Source: Lutjanus erythropterus (lineage: Eukaryota; Chordata; Actinopteri; Lutjaniformes; Lutjanidae). Taken from it: a stretch of DNA of 64,000 bases. The stretch lies in assembly GCA_020091685.1 (NCBI GenBank), contig CM034607.1, forward strand, positions 34,840,768 to 34,904,767, read 5' to 3'. A program made the translations under genes and the position numbers. Of this stretch, positions 12,698-22,460 are shown piece after piece. Below the pieces are notes generated by a model. The model had not been told where the DNA came from, did not search any database, and saw only the letters and a program-made list of their open reading frames with translations. Every line of letters starts with the position of its first letter. Position 1 is the first letter of the stretch.

Positions 12698-14743
12698 CTA
12701 AGAGTCACAAAGGAAGAAAGAGAGGACAGATATTTATTAGACAAGGCAGATAAAACACAAATAGATTTGACATATTAAAGCTCTGGTAGCAGGTTGGAGA
12801 TGTGTTGTGCCTTTCTGGTTTGTTTGGAATAAAACAGACCAAGAACTACCTTTGAGTGACAATACGGCTGTTGGATTCAGTGGAGATTCTTATGTTGCTC
12901 ATGATATAAGCACATTTTTATGACACATTTACTAAACCCCCTTCTATTATGTAAAAAAACAAAAACAAAACAACACTGACATCTATCTTATGTCTTCAGT
13001 GGAAAGGGTACAATCAGCATTCATTTCAGGGTCACATGACTCTGCAGTAGTCACAGGAATTTATTATTTTCATTATTGTTTAATTAAATTTATTGTTTAA
13101 GCAATTTTTCATGCACAAAAATGGTACAAAATGCTGTTTTCAACTGTGGAGATTTCTCATTTTTATTTGTTTAACATCATTTTAAAATGAACATCTTTGA
13201 CTTCAGTTTTGGTTATTATGATTTAACTTAAGCTTGACTTATGGCAAATGTGGTAATGTGGCTGCTGAAATCTAACGTTCACCATCCAACTTTGTTTATG
13301 AGGCAGTTCTGACTGTGCTCATCATGCCAGAGATATCTTAACAATGCTGTCTGTCTGCTTCAGTGACAGCAGTCAAAGGGTGGTGTTCATGGAATGAGCC
13401 AGAGATCATAAAGAGAAATCAACACTCAGAAATGTTTGCCAACCTTTGGTCTTAATATCTCTGAGAAGGTGATACATTATGCAACAATCTGACGTCTCTG
13501 ACTACGACCATGGCTTTACAGGAAAATAAAGTTACCCTTAGCTTTTATAACTGTGTCTTATCTCTAAAGCTGCAATAGTTTTAATGAAAACTTCATTAAC
13601 TGTGCTCGCTATTGTTTGAATTTAGACTTTTTTGTATTTCATGCAGGGAAAATATTTCTTTTGACTGATGTAATCTGAAATCTGAATCTGAAATTCCAGA
13701 AATTTCTCCACTTGTATATTGATGATGTTTACAGTTGAGGTGGTTAGCTGATAAATCAGTCAATTAACTGTCAACTATTCTGCCAATTGACATTTTTTTA
13801 AATCAACTGTGTTCATCCTGTTTTTCTGTTTTATAGAAAGGTAAATTGAATTGAATTATCTCTGCCAGGCATAAGATCTACAGGAGATCATGCAATGCAT
13901 CGTGTTTGTCTGCTTGCTGGCAGCTTATCTCATAGACCATTGGACCCATCAGCTTAAAAGTTTTAGTGCGCATTTATAACTTTATGCTAAAGGACCTTAT
14001 GCAGTTGTTGTGATATACATTTTTGTTAAAAAAAAAAAAAAAACTTTGAAAAACCTATAGCACCTGTTGATTCCTCCCTCCTCTTTACTGGCCAGTAGAG
14101 GCCGCAAGTCACCAACAACTGGAGTAAACCAAGGATTACCTTCCGATACTGTTTATTTATATAAAGTTTATATAAATATATAAAATCCCAAATGACATCA
14201 GGGCACTGAAATTGTAATAATTACTACTGAAAAAAAACCAAAAACAAAAAAGCATAATAACTAGAGAACAAGAGCAACGTGAATTGAGAAAAAGAGTAAA
14301 TTATACATAAATTGCTGTACTGCCTGTAAAACGAGAGAGAGTTACGAAGGTGTTACGTCAGAATCTTATTTTTAGATTTGACATTTTAAAAACGCCTTAC
14401 TGTCTGTCCTAATACATTACTGTTTTACCGTAACAGTATTTTAAACGCATAAGTCACAGACTCGTACACAGATTAAAGCTTCATTTTCGTCGTTAACGCT
14501 ACACGCACCACTGACGACACGTTATTTACTTCACAGACTAAAAAAACGACGGTCTTCTTGTTTGTTTTGATGTATCAGGCCGGTTAAATAGCTTCAATAT
14601 TACCATAAATAACTAGTGTTAACGTCGAATGTAACAAATTAACCGTAAAATCTTCGACAGAAATGCGAATTTTAAAGACGTCACAACTTTACTTTCACTT
14701 TCGACCGGAGTTACATAAACGTGTCAGAAAACGGCCAACTTAC
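12698..14743. other. MHC class I intron 1
   Basis: About 2 kb without exons. Apart from the interferon-type element near the exon 1 end, nothing beyond A/T-rich DNA was recognised. Confidence 0.5.
14677..14702 (-). promoter_or_regulatory. ISRE plus CRE-like site inside MHC intron 1
   Basis: On the minus strand GAAAGTGAAAGTAAAG (14687-14702) is a textbook interferon-stimulated response element (GAAANNGAAA), and TGACGTC (14677-14683) is a CREB/X2-type half of a CRE. IRF and CREB sites are hallmarks of MHC class I promoters. Here they lie 40 to 120 bp downstream of the leader ATG, within intron 1, instead of upstream. Motif matches only. Confidence 0.55.
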
Positions 14744-14798
14744 CGCTGTTTACCGCCAGTCCTGTCCCCAAGAGGACAAGGACTGCGATTAAAGACAT
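14744..14798 (-). CDS. MHC class I exon 1 (signal peptide)
   Basis: ATG at 14798 opens 18 codons, MSLIAVLVLLGTGLAVNS, plus one base before a GTAAGT donor. It is a short hydrophobic leader typical of class I genes. The phase-1 junction joins G to AG of the alpha1 exon to give the E of EKHSLTY, which fixes both the start and the acceptor. Confidence 0.85.
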
Positions 14799-17167
14799 TC
14801 TGTCCTCGAACTCGACTCGTTTCTTTCTCTAAAACTCGAGTTTTGTCGAAGTGTTTGGACGTGTTGTTCTCGCTCCGTGTCGACCCGCGATAACAACTGC
14901 CTGCTTCCTGCTTCTTCTCACTGACGCCTACCTACCAGTTGTGTTCACGGGCGGCTCGAAAATTACAAACATTACGTCGCATTCCACTCACATCTAACAG
15001 GTTACCGACCTACACACAAACAAAAGATAGTTTTTATCGCTGAACACATCGATCAGGGTTTTGTCTTGCTTTGATAGAGTGTATTATTTGGTCTATTTAC
15101 ACTATCATCATTATTATTATTATCATTATCGTTATTATAGTGAAATTTCTTATACATAAGTGTAAATTTACAGGTAAGCCATGCTTTGTTGTATTTAGTA
15201 AGGAATTAACAGAAATATATTCATTAAATTCCAACTGTCTCTTAAATCAAACCAATTAAAACTTCATCCATGATTAAACACAGCCAATTCCACTTTCAGA
15301 ATTATATGACTAAATTGAGGAGACATTAACTGGACCAAATACTGCCAAACAGGAAACAATAAACTTAGTATTCTTTATTTGTCTGAATTCTGTGTGATTA
15401 AGTAACATCAGTCTTTGAGCTCTCAGCCCTTCATGGCTCCAGACAGATGTTCACTCCAAAAGTTTACTATGACATGTACCAGTGAAGGCACCATGACTGC
15501 AGCTTCCTCCATGTTAGTGTTTTGTTGCTGCGCTGTGATCAAGTTCATGGTTGCGACCGAGAGACCAATTTAGGCCTCGATGTATGTTACAGGAAGTAAG
15601 TCTGAATAACAGGTCAGGCTGACTGACAGTTATCAAACTCTTTGAACGAAGTTAGTTCACTGCACTGAGAAGAAGACATGCGCATTTTCAGATAATAGCT
15701 GATAATATTACAGATAATTTCACTTTTTAAGATTTCAAAAAATAAATCCATAAGCTGTAGTCTATGTTAGGGCTGCAACTAATGATTGTTTTCATCATTG
15801 ATTTATTATTCATTTTTACCTCAATAAATCAATTATTAGTTGGTCTACAAAATGTCAGAAAAATGGTGAGTGGTGTTTTCCAGAGATGACGTCCTCAAAC
15901 ATCTTGATTTTCCCACAACTCAAAGATATTCAGTTTACTGCCACAGAGGAGTAAAGAAACCAGAAAATATTCACATTTAATGAGGTGAATTTGGATTATT
16001 TGTTCTTTAAAGATTTCTCAAACAAATAAATTGATTACCAAAATAGTTGGTGATAATCATAGATAATAATGGATTAGTAATTGATTACTTGATTAATCGT
16101 TGCAGCTCTTATTTAGCACACCTAAGGATAAAAAAGGCTAAGATGTGATGAGCAAAGATGGATGATTTGACTGAGTTCTGTCAGTTCTGACTAATGAACA
16201 ACTAATTTTATATAACAATTATATTGGCATTATTTGTTTTGGTTTTTTCCTGGTAAAGTTAATCAAAAAACGTCACAAATATATTTTGGCTTTTACAGTA
16301 TGATTATGTGACTATTTTAACTCATTTTATACGATAGTTATTAGCGTTATTTTTCGTTCATTTGCTTTTTGTAGAAAAGAACATTAAAAGACTTAACAAA
16401 TATACTTTGGCTCTTACAGAGAATTTTGCCAAAAAAAAAAAAAAAAAAAACTTAATTAAATGGTTTCACATAATTTGTCAAATCAGATATTATCATAGCT
16501 GATATTTACTGGCTATGATGGTTATGAATAATACTAATGTTAATAATATTATTATCAATAATAATAATTATTTTTTTTTGTACAACATTTCAGTGCAGTT
16601 GGAATATGTGTAAAAAAAGAATATAATAAATACATTAACTACCATTATACAATTTGAATATAGTCGTAATATTTATTAGATTGAGATAATATATGTAGTA
16701 AAATAACTTAAGTATATAAAAAATATACCGTCATAACCACATTTACTCTGTGGTGTTTACCGGGATAATGAATTCTTTAAGGGCTTTTCATGACTGTAGA
16801 TTTATATTTTCTTTTTCTTCTGACAACGCTGACATTAATATTGTGGAAAACACAAGAAGCTGGAGGAACGGAGCACTAAACTAGACAGTTTTGAACGGTC
16901 ATATTTATGGATAAAGAACAGGACAGGCCTTAATCAGGCTAGAGAGGAAGCAGTTTGTTAGAGGAAGCAGGTAAAGATCGGTAAACGTCGCCTGTCTTCT
17001 AAAATATGTTCATATGAATCTTTTCATAAATGGCTGACCTCGAAAAAATGAGCCGTTAACGTTTGTTAACCGTTGGTTTTATCTTACTAACGTTCAAACT
17101 GCTGTAAACTAAGGACGTCTCCTTTTTACTTTCGTTTCAGGAATGTGACGGACGACAGAGATCTTAC
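14799..17167. other. Spacer between the two MHC-type leader exons, with a full-length MITE
   Basis: The part just upstream of the 14.8 kb leader is CpG-richer than its surroundings and is probably its promoter. No CCAAT or TATA placement was clear. Further on are ATT repeats (15100-15140), the MITE at 15768-16112 and A/T-rich DNA. No gene seen. Confidence 0.45.
15768..16112 (+). mobile_element. Near-complete MITE, GGGCTGCAACTAAT family
   Basis: It starts AGGGCTGCAACTAATGATTG and ends ATTAATCGTTGCAGCTCTTA, so the ends are inverted repeats. The inside carries the family signature (AAAATGTCAGAAAA, GATGACGTCCTCAAA, CCACAACTCAAAGATATTCA, AAACCAGAAAATATTCACA). No coding capacity. It is probably a hAT-type non-autonomous element, widespread in percomorph fish. 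The superfamily is from memory. Confidence 0.75.
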
Positions 17168-17240
17168 CGCTTACAGCTGACTCAAAATTCAGCCACATTA
17201 ATGGCAAAAACAGAAACATCCACGTTGTCGGTCGATTCAT
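17168..17240 (-). CDS. Orphan signal-peptide exon, phase-compatible with MHC class I alpha1
   Basis: ATG at 17240 opens 24 codons (MNRPTTWMFLFLPLMWLNFE then SAVS) plus one base before a GTAAGA donor. It has a polar start, a hydrophobic core and a small-residue end, so a good signal peptide. Its phase-1 end is identical to that of the class I leader at 14.8 kb and would splice in frame to alpha1 (SAVS-EKHSLTY). It lies just downstream of a CpG promoter with X/Y-like boxes. It could be an alternative first exon of the class I gene, the remnant of a second class I gene, or the start of another secreted protein whose other exons I did not recognise. Confidence 0.5.
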
Positions 17241-17329
17241 GATGTTAAAACGAAGAAAAAAACTTCTGTTAAAAAGGAGGAAAAGGAGCCCAGGACCAAG
17301 CAAGTCTGCGCGGCTGTCGAAGGGAACTG

Positions 17330-17515
17330 CTCATTTGCGAAACTCTCGCGAGAAAGATGATGATTTGGGTTAAAATGATCAATCTCGCGAGATCCTTCGC
17401 AGGTGCGCTGTTTCCTTCAAAAACGCGACCGAAGAAGTGAGCGCGTGGCTTGCTGTTCAGGCGAAACACCCAATCAAATAATTCAGAACACGTTGCTAGG
17501 TAGATTCTAGCAACA
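17330..17515. promoter_or_regulatory. CpG promoter with two TCTCGCGAGA boxes and X/Y-like pair
   Basis: Two exact TCTCGCGAGA palindromes lie at 17344-17353 and 17383-17392, 39 bp apart. This motif is known as a strong core promoter element bound by BANP. Further upstream for the minus strand are GATTGG (17470-17475, Y-box/NF-Y type) and, 16 bp beyond, an inverted repeat GTTGCTAG..CTAGCAAC (17492-17514) resembling an RFX X-box. X then Y in this spacing is the MHC enhanceosome layout. The element lies about 100-275 bp upstream of the leader exon at 17240. It could also fire towards the plus strand, where an ATG with a good context at 17551 opens only a 23-codon frame. Confidence 0.6.
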
Positions 17516-17689
17516 GAGGTTTTTGGTCAGACAGCACAGGGAGGACTGTGATGGAGGCAGACTCAAGAGGATCATCAGGAAACAAGAGGGATTACATAAA
17601 GGACCCACAAGATGAAATGTAGACATATTATTATCATACATGAAAGACCATTTCCACCAGTGTGATAGGAAAAAAGCTGTTGGGAGTCA

Positions 17690-17935
17690 TAACAACGATA
17701 AACTTTCTCAAAATAATGACAGAGATAGCAATTATTTTGAGATGCTATGCCATTTTGTGAAAAAAAGCTCATTATGTAGAAATAACCATTAACATTCATC
17801 AGTTTCTTATTGTCTTGACATACTAAATCATTATTTTGAAATATTAAGCGCTATTTTGACAAGGTTTCTCATTCTTTGGAGATAGTAAATCATTATTTTG
17901 AGATTTCTCATTTTCTCATTTTTGCAGAGGGATAA
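17690..17935. repeat. Degenerate short tandem repeat (TCATTATTTTGAGAT-type)
   Basis: The words AAATCATTATTTTGA, CAATTATTTTGAGAT and TCTCATT recur four to five times with irregular 35-60 bp spacing and many mismatches. Confidence 0.5.
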
Positions 17936-19667
17936 TTTTTAATTTATTGACCATTTTATAACGTAGTGTTGTATAATTAGAGGTTAGCTGTAGTTTGTTT
18001 TATGTTACTGACAAAAATAAAAAAATATATACACAGAAAAAAACTATATCCACACAGCAAATGGATACAAATGCTAAAAAAAAATTAGAAATCATAAAAA
18101 CAAAGCATTTTCATGGTGGAAAGCTGAGGATGAATTTAGAAGTCTCACAGCCTGAAGTAAAATGGATGTCAAATTTCTTTTTGAGGACTTAAATAATTAA
18201 CTATGGGAGCTTTATATTCTATTTGTCTGGGGCCACTCTGTTGCAGGAGGACTATTTATCTTTTAACTAAAAAAAAATTAAAGACAAAAAAAATGTCTGG
18301 AAACACCTCTGGTGTTGGGCTTTAAGTAAAGTATCCGAGTACTTCCTGAGCTGCAGGCTGTTGAGAGAATCAAACCACTGACCCCAAAATCTGTGCTGAG
18401 AGTTTTGTATTACACTCTGCACCTCACAACTCTTTATTCATTGCTTATATTCAACAAATAGACACATTTACAAAGGCCTACATCCAATAAATATCTATGT
18501 ACATATATTATTACACTGTTAACATTTACATTCACGTAACATTTGATGCTTGATGAGCGAACGTTTATTCTGTCTCTCTGTACATCTGGTCACTAAAAAA
18601 TAAGTCTGTCACTGCTTTCTTTGTACTCTGAACACTGGGAACAAAATGTTAGATTGAAGGGTTGTATGACAGTGAATTAGAGCCATACAGAGCAGAGGGG
18701 GGTGGATAATAACCAGAGAAAAAACTCAAGATTAAAGTCTTAAATTTACAAGAAACACACTCAGGTATAAGAACACTGCAGGGATGAGATATTTTGGAGT
18801 GTTGTCAGTTTGGTTTGATGTTTTCCAGCACTCATACAGGAAATGTGGATCATATTATTGTCATGTATGAAAGACAATTTCCACCAAGAAAAAAAAGACC
18901 TTGCAAGTCATTATTTGATGAGTTTCTTTTGATAACCTTAAGGATTTGGTCAGAAATTAGCTTCTATGCTTATGTACATAATATATTAAATATTATATAC
19001 CTTGTTTCATGTGTTTTCAAGTATAACAGGGGTGTCAGAAAAGGTTTTTAAAAAGTTTTTATCATTTGAAAAATTTTCTGCAACACTGTTTTCTTCTGAA
19101 ACTCCAACAGTGTTTTATGGACTAAAAACAAACTTCAGCTTCAGTTGGCATAAAGATGAGTAGATAATGACTGAATTTTCATTTTTGGGTGAATTATCCC
19201 TTTAATGTTCCACAACATGGGATATAATCTGATGTAATCAGTGATTGCTTTCTACTAATAAATTGAAAATAAACCCAATATTATTTGGTTAGTTGGCTCT
19301 TATTATTATTATCTTTATATTTATTATTATATTATTATTTATATTATTTTTATTTCTTATATTTATTATTATCTTATTATTTCTTAGCGTCGATTAGTCA
19401 GACTGGCTATGGTGGCAAGGCTAATGTAGCCACATTAGCTAACGCGGGCTCCAGGAAACAATGTGAGCCAGTGGAAAACGAGTGGGATGAACCCACGCTG
19501 ACGTATTTTATATCGGAGAACGAAGTGTTAGCTTTTGTAAACCACAGACTTTATTTCAGCCATCTAACCACAACCCATTCAAAAAACCTGTTGACCTCCA
19601 GGCGAGGGAACCGGAGGTGCAAAACTGCAAACTAATTTCTGGGTTTTATGTCTCATTCCTGCAGCAC

Positions 19668-19673
19668 TTTATT
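19668..19673 (-). terminator. Possible QRFP polyadenylation signal
   Basis: AATAAA on the minus strand, about 227 bp beyond the QRFP stop codon. It is the first clear hexamer downstream, but it falls at the edge of a suspected repeat. Confidence 0.4.
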
Positions 19674-19899
19674 CTCTGACATTAAATGAAATTAACAAGA
19701 AAAAAAAGTCACAAAGTTATATTCGCTGAGATTATAAAAGTATAATTTTGCAAGAAAAAACTTGGGAGGAATCCCGTGGCTTCACGTTGTGAGGTTGAAT
19801 CAGTGTCATCGCACCACAGACGCTGCCGCTTTCTGTGTTTTATCTCCTCTTCATCTCTCATCACGCTCCTCTTTCCTTCCTGTTGAAACCCTCTCATCA

Positions 19900-20469
19900 T
19901 CACTTCCACTTGTTCTCCTCTGTGCTCCCCCACCCTCCATCCATCCATCCCCTGTCAGTCCATCTTTTCCTCCCAAAGCGGAAACCGAAGCCTCCTTTCT
20001 CCCTGCTGACAGCCTGGAGTCCTCCAGCGATGGAGGTCAGAGCTTCGTTCCTCTTCCCTCCATCCTCCCCCTCTCCTCCATCCTGATAGTGCAGACTCTC
20101 CAGAGAGTGACCTCCGGGGAAGGGCGACAGCGGCCGGGCCACCGGGTCTCCTCTCTGGGCCCTCAGCAGCACCTCCTCCTCCCAGGGCCTGCCTTCCTCC
20201 TCCTCCTCCTCCCCAGGCTCCAGCAGGACCCTCCGAGGGTCCTGAGGCCACTCGGCCCAGGCGTCAGACTGGATGAGCCAGTCGTCCCTCGGCTCGTCCA
20301 GAGAGGCAGGGAGGTGCAGCAGCGCCGACTCCAGCTCAGGTAGATCCACGGCGGGCAGGATGGCAGTGGGGGAGTGGGGGTACGACGTGACAGTCCGTGG
20401 GGCGGGGCAGAGAAGGGCGAGGGAGAGGAGGGTGAGCTGTGAGGAGCTGAGATGGAAAGAAAGTCTCAT
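19900..20469 (-). CDS. qrfp: QRFP (26RFa) neuropeptide precursor
   Basis: An intact 189-residue frame in one exon. The ATG follows immediately after a TTTCTAG acceptor, so a 5' non-coding exon must lie upstream. Residues 1 to about 29 form a signal peptide (hydrophobic LTLLSLALLCPA). The C-terminal part has a GGKR cleavage site, then a 25-residue peptide starting NEALTSIAGG and ending KGGFGFRFG-RKR. Cleavage at KR and RKR and amidation on the Gly would give a 25-residue RFamide, closely matching human 26RFa, which ends GGFSFRF-NH2. QRFP peptides are secreted by hypothalamic neurons, act on the receptor QRFPR/GPR103 and stimulate feeding. The middle is an acidic Glu-rich spacer. Length is a little above the mammalian precursor. 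After RKR about 24 further residues follow, longer than the usual short end. Confidence 0.9.
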   Translation of the reverse strand: MRLSFHLSSSQLTLLSLALLCPAPRTVTSYPHSPTAILPAVDLPELESALLHLPASLDEPRDDWLIQSDAWAEWPQDPRRVLLEPGEEEEEEGRPWEEEVLLRAQRGDPVARPLSPFPGGHSLESLHYQDGGEGEDGGKRNEALTSIAGGLQAVSREKGGFGFRFGRKRWTDRGWMDGGWGSTEENKWK

Positions 20470-21828
20470 CTAGAAACAGAGAGATGTGTTTATCAGAGTT
20501 TATCTGCACGTGTGTCCAGACAGCACATTACAGTCCAAAGTCATCAAATACAGATGTTTTGTCACGTCCCTCTGTGACTCATACAGACTGAACAACTACA
20601 CAATTAATCGATTAAAAGATTAAACACTGCCGACCTCGCTAGAGATCTAGAGATCTAGAACTGATATTCTATTCAATTTAATTCAGACAAATCCAACTGA
20701 TTCTACCTTTAAACTGAGACACAATGCTGAGTTTCAAGAAATGAAAACAAGAGTCCACTGCAGCTGAAGCCTTCTGTTACTACTAGACCTTTATCAGGTT
20801 AAATAAGTCAAATGATAAGAAAAATAGAGTTGAATAAAAATTTGAATAGATTTCACCATGAAACCTGAAAGTTAATCATTAACATTAAAGTTTGATAAAA
20901 CCAGGTTAAAAATTCTTGTTTCATCTTGTTGCCATGTTACAGCAAAATGTTTTTACAGAGAGGTTTTTGGATAAATCTTTTTATCTCTCCATAATTCAGC
21001 TGTCAACAGCTATTTAAAAACTAGCTATCCTGTTGAGACAATTCAAAATTTCAAGACAATGTATTGCAACAACTTTTTTGTTTTTAAGGTCGCCACCCTC
21101 TTGCCACCTCAGGAATATTTCTGTAGATGCGCCCTTGAATTTAGGAGAAATCAACAGATGCAATTAGACAAAGTGTCATAAAGAAGACACGTTATTGAAG
21201 ACTGTAAAACCAAATACTCAAATTGATTATTAATAGCAAGTAGAAAAAACTTTTGCCCAGATGTTCTGCTAACTTAAAAATGTTGAGTGCAGGTAGAATT
21301 TTCTCTCTTTTGTTTTTATTAAACTGATAATTTTCAACTAATGAGAGGAAAAGGTCCCTAAAACATTTATTTATTTCTATATTGAGTTTCCTGAAAATTA
21401 AAAAAATATGTTTTAATGCCTAACATGTATTCAGTTCTGTTGACTTGTTGCAAATAGAGGTGAGAATAAATATCTTTAACATGTTTAACAATAACTCCAA
21501 TTATTTAAGCTCAGATAACCTCAGACTTTTGAGTTTATGAACTCAAGAAAATATGTGGCCACTGATCTCCTCAATATTTTTGAATACTGCCGACTTCTTT
21601 GGTTTTTACAGTGAAGAAAAATCGATCAAAATCTCAAAATTGTGTTAAAACCACTGTAGCTTCTCATGTAGATGATATGAGTCGACACCTGTAAAACTGC
21701 ATCACTGAGAAACTTTTTGGCTGCTTTGGACACAAATTTCCTGCAAGAAACATTTTCTCATAAGTATTCAATACACATAAGAACAAAAAATATGGAGAAA
21801 TGAGTTACTTGTATCTGTTAGCATCAAC

Positions 21829-21905
21829 GAAGAAGAAGAAGAAGAAGAAGAAGAAGAAGAAGAAGAAGAAGAAGGAGAAGAAGAAGAAGGAGAAGGAGAA
21901 GAAGA
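21829..21905. repeat. (GAA)n microsatellite
   Basis: Purine-only GAA/AAG run of about 75 bp with a few GGA interruptions. Such mirror-symmetric polypurine tracts can form triplex DNA. Confidence 0.95.
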
Positions 21906-22029
21906 GGGGGAAAACAAACAGGAAATTCAGTTTAGTCACGTCCAGAATTCATGTCTTACCTTGTGTTGTGGTTGAACCTGCTGTATCTTCTCAAACATTC
22001 ATCGCCTCTGACCTTTTTAAAATCTTCCT

Positions 22030-22460
22030 GCCCTCTGTCCTCCTGTCGGGTCACAGGCTGCCGTCCCCCATTGGTCTGCCGCTCCTCTGATGCACATGAA
22101 GCCAGTGCCGACCGTCATAACCTTCATTCTTTCAGCTGAGAAACCTCGCCGTAATTATCGCTGCTTGATTGGGGAGGCAATTCACGAAGAGGGAGCAGCC
22201 AATTCATTAAGATGTTTCTGAGGACTGACAGTCTCCGCAGAGAGACAGAGGACGAGACGGCGGCTTGAAGAGAAGGACAAAGAGGGCCGTTTGTGACCGA
22301 GGTCGTCGTGAAGGTCATCTCTCTGGGAAAACACAGACACACCTGGAAGAATGTCATTCAAACCGTCTGGTTTTGAGGCATTGACGAACCATCAGGCCAA
22401 ACCAAACGTCGCCATTCTCCGACTTAATTTGACACCAATTATGAGACAAATGATCCACAG
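22030..22460. promoter_or_regulatory. qrfp: Candidate regulatory block upstream of QRFP
   Basis: A non-repetitive, higher-GC block with CATTGG and GATTGG (NF-Y-type) boxes and several TAATTA/ATTA homeodomain-type words (GTAATTATCG, AATTCATTAAG, CCAATTATGAG). It lies about 1.6-2 kb upstream of the QRFP start on the minus strand and could be its promoter with the missing 5' exon, or a conserved enhancer. Motif density only. Confidence 0.3.

Larger units (their letters stand above)
7000..14798 (-). pseudogene. MHC class I heavy chain, Z-lineage-like, with frame breaks
   Basis: A classical class I alpha-chain gene in normal order: leader (14744-14798), alpha1 (12430-12697), alpha2 (11996-12292), alpha3 (about 10977-11265), transmembrane (10106-10195), then short tail exons between about 9170 and 7000. 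Class I chains pair with beta2-microglobulin and present peptides to CD8 T cells at the cell surface. Alpha1 reads [15 protein letters not shown] and alpha2 opens [14 protein letters not shown], which I recognise as teleost class I, probably the conserved Z lineage. Splice sites look sound and leader-to-alpha1 phase fits. However, each of the four main extracellular or membrane exons needs one or more small indel corrections (near 12511, 12178, 12126, 12036, 11146, 11103, 10174, perhaps 10132), mostly one base short in a homopolymer. It is either a recent pseudogene or a locally poorly polished assembly. The intact frames of the other genes favour real decay, but this is not settled. Confidence 0.75.
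17241..19899. other. Non-coding region with degenerate tandem and interspersed repeats
   Basis: Apart from the promoter, 17690-17935 holds imperfect repeats of an AAATCATTATTTTGAGAT-type word. TTCATTTTTGGGTGAATTATCCCTTTAA near 19170-19205 is the end of a common fish repeat (also near 23905-23955). A TTAT-rich tract lies at 19297-19385. A CpG-containing block at about 19386-19640 has a 116-codon open frame but no recognisable protein, and I suspect an interspersed repeat. Confidence 0.4.

Noticed and set aside
17551-17622. Short frame of 23 codons with a good ATG context, plus side of the CpG promoter
   Set aside because: Too short, no donor splice site to extend it and no recognisable product.
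19762-20343. 193-codon plus-strand frame
   Set aside because: Antisense of the QRFP coding exon. The minus strand has the signal peptide and the GGFGFRFG-RKR motif.
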